Assembly (NCBI GenBank): GCA_019914945.1
Contig: CM034103.1
Location: forward strand, 2,356,001 to 2,420,000
Direction: 5' to 3'
Length of the DNA stretch: 64,000 bases
Source of the DNA: Typha latifolia
Lineage: Eukaryota > Streptophyta > Magnoliopsida > Poales > Typhaceae
A model generated the notes under the pieces. That model was given only the letters and a program-made list of their open reading frames with translations, ran no database searches and had not been told where the DNA came from. The translations under genes were made by a program, and so were the position numbers. This document shows, one piece after another, positions 62,618 through 64,000 of this stretch. Numbering within the stretch: position 1 is the stretch's first letter; each line of letters begins with the position of its first letter.

Positions 62618-63359
62618 GTCTCGATCGTTAGGTTAAAGTTTGCAGGGGTGTTAGAGATTGGGTCGCTAGAAGATAGAACCCAGATGATAGATTTAGATGA
62701 TTATATTGATTGGCTCCTTGGTTGATGGCTATTGAGTGGAGGTTCTTGATTCAGCTCCGCTCTCTGGGGATAGGATATCTGCAGTATTTGTAGAAAAGAA
62801 GAAGAAGAAGAAGAAGTAATTGATTCTGTCACTTGTAATTTTGGGTTCCCGTCTAAATATTCTGTGATTTAATAATATATGTTGTTTACTGTTAATCTAT
62901 TTGTGTTGCACATTGGGCAGTTTTGGATGGATTTCCTTAAGGAGGTTTTGCTAGTCGTGAATACATGGCAAATAGAGGTTTTGGTAGGGTATGACAATGC
63001 AAATCATTGTTGTTTTGCTACTGAGTAATTTGATCTGAATCATAAGATATTTGCTGAAGAATACAAGAGCATTTCAGCATAATCATGCATAAAAGAGCAT
63101 GTATCATAGCAATTTTTCTCATGGGGATCTTAATTTGATCTTTATGGTGTCTTTCTTTTATTAGCCCAATGCATGGGTTTGTGGAAAAGCGTTTTCCTTT
63201 ATGTGGCTTGATTTTTTTGTCAATTAGAATATGGCTGGAAATTAGTTGTAGTTTGATGGGTAGTATCTAATGCTTTCTGTGTTTGGCCTTCTTTCTTACC
63301 TAGTGTGGTATTTGAGGGTTACTTACTGCTGGGGCTTTTAGTACTTAAGGACAGTATGC
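62370..63359 (+). other. 5' leader region of the PIP5K gene
   Basis: GC-richer DNA with a (CT)n repeat at about 62580-62611, then sequence with intron-like texture up to CTTTTAG at about 63340, 20 bases before the start codon. This suggests a 5' UTR exon plus intron. An 88-codon open frame from 62370 crosses the CT run and may be an upstream ORF, not a gene. Confidence 0.45.
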
Positions 63360-64000
63360 ATGTCAGCCCCTGTGGCCCTTGCTGATGAATTGGAAGCAGG
63401 GACTTGTTCGAGAAGAGCTAGACTGTCCCGTGACACTAGTTGCAACATCGGACAAGAGCTCTTACACAATTTGTCCAACAGTCAAGATCTACATGCTTCT
63501 AGTGGAAATTTTGGCTTTACAGTTGGTGATCTCGTACTTCCCAATGGGGATCTTTATTCAGGAACACTATCGGGAAGCATGCCAAAGGGATCAGGGAAGT
63601 ACATATGGTCAGATGGTTGTGTTTATGAGGGCGAGTGGAGGAAAGGGATGAGGCATGGGCGTGGGAAGACAACGTGGTCATCTGGAGCTAATTATGAGGG
63701 AGAATATTCTGGTGATTATATGCAAGGTGATGGAACATATATCGCACCAGATAACTTGACCTACAAGGGCAGGTGGAGATTAAATCTTAAGCATGGTCTG
63801 GGATATCAAACATATCCCAATGGAGATGTCTTTGAAGGTTCTTGGATTCAGGGAACAATAGAAGGACCTGGTAAGTATACATGGGCTAATGGGAACTTCT
63901 ATGTTGGCAATATGAAAGGTGGGAAGATGTCTGGAAAGGGAACTCTTACTTGGAAAAATGGGGACTCATATGAAGGGAACTGGCTAGATGGGATGATGCA
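63360..64000 (+). CDS. PIP5K: Phosphatidylinositol-4-phosphate 5-kinase, N-terminal MORN part (cut by window end)
   Basis: 213 codons are visible and the frame runs off the window. Plant PIP5Ks phosphorylate PtdIns4P to PtdIns(4,5)P2 at the plasma membrane; type B enzymes begin with MORN repeats that regulate activity and membrane or phosphatidic-acid binding. After a ~59-residue variable N-terminus, about seven 23-residue MORN repeats follow: LPNGDLYSG, YEGEWRKGMRHGRGKTTW, YEGEYSGDYMQGDGTY, YKGRWRLNLKHGLGYQTY, FEGSWIQGTIEGPGKYTW, YVGNMKGGKMSGKGTLTW, YEGNWLDGMMH. The repeat texture is that of plant PIP5K; the kinase domain lies beyond the window, so another MORN protein cannot be fully excluded. 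The ATG at 63360 was chosen because an in-frame TAG lies 21 bases upstream. Confidence 0.85.
   Translation, partial: MSAPVALADELEAGTCSRRARLSRDTSCNIGQELLHNLSNSQDLHASSGNFGFTVGDLVLPNGDLYSGTLSGSMPKGSGKYIWSDGCVYEGEWRKGMRHGRGKTTWSSGANYEGEYSGDYMQGDGTYIAPDNLTYKGRWRLNLKHGLGYQTYPNGDVFEGSWIQGTIEGPGKYTWANGNFYVGNMKGGKMSGKGTLTWKNGDSYEGNWLDGMM

Noticed and set aside
1..64000. CRISPR array, operon, or clustered biosynthetic/defence system
   Set aside because: Genes are spliced, widely spaced and functionally unrelated; repeats are microsatellites or transposon-derived with no spacer regularity.

Overview
This window reads as plant nuclear DNA, most likely from a non-grass monocot. The evidence is AT-rich, transposon-littered intergenic space, short GC-rich single-exon genes (polcalcin, ZAT-type zinc finger), and many-exon genes with GT-AG introns. 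The monocot placement is an inference from base composition and protein flavour; no clade-diagnostic marker was seen. There is no prokaryotic, organellar or viral block.

Layout, left to right. About 0.8-1.3 kb (+): a SIAMESE-related CDK inhibitor. 4.4-5.3 kb (-): a long-tailed histone H2B of the H2B.8/H2B.S type, with a MULE-like element just upstream (5.56-6.14 kb). 6.2-8.8 kb: a GC-rich patch, then an element with clear terminal repeats and target duplication. 10.0-10.75 kb (-): a PLATZ zinc-binding protein with a one-base frame break. 13.0-16.5 kb (-): an ACR9/10-like ACT-repeat protein that seems to lack its C-terminal part. 18.8-19.7 kb: a dead LINE tail (RNase H) with a 142-bp tandem duplication. 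20.4-23.6 kb (-): a three-exon gene for an unrecognised protein of about 93 residues with a hydrophobic N-terminus. 28.3-29.75 kb (-): a group III-A xyloglucan endotransglucosylase/hydrolase.

33.9-34.2 kb (+): polcalcin. 37.6-38.4 kb (-): a two-finger C2H2 repressor with an EAR motif. 42.4-42.8 kb: a miniature LTR retrotransposon (TRIM-like). 43.2-48.6 kb (+): a 13-coding-exon kelch-repeat protein with a C-terminal coiled coil. 49.06-52.85 kb: a decayed hAT/DUF659 transposon on the minus strand. 55.0-58.6 kb (+): plastid ribosomal protein bL9, whose 2.4-kb third intron hosts another DNA element. 63.36 kb to the end (+): the MORN-repeat N-terminus of a phosphatidylinositol-4-phosphate 5-kinase, cut by the window edge.

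The genes do not form a pathway; they are independent housekeeping, regulatory and cell-wall loci. Two of them (kelch protein and bL9) share Site II-type TGGGCY promoter boxes typical of growth-linked genes. I found no convincing new multigene system. The observations most worth checking are the H2B.8-type histone, the PLATZ frame break that intron retention would bypass, the truncated ACT-repeat gene, the TRIM element, and several small transposons with readable ends. Exon boundaries were set by hand from splice consensus, reading frame and family similarity.
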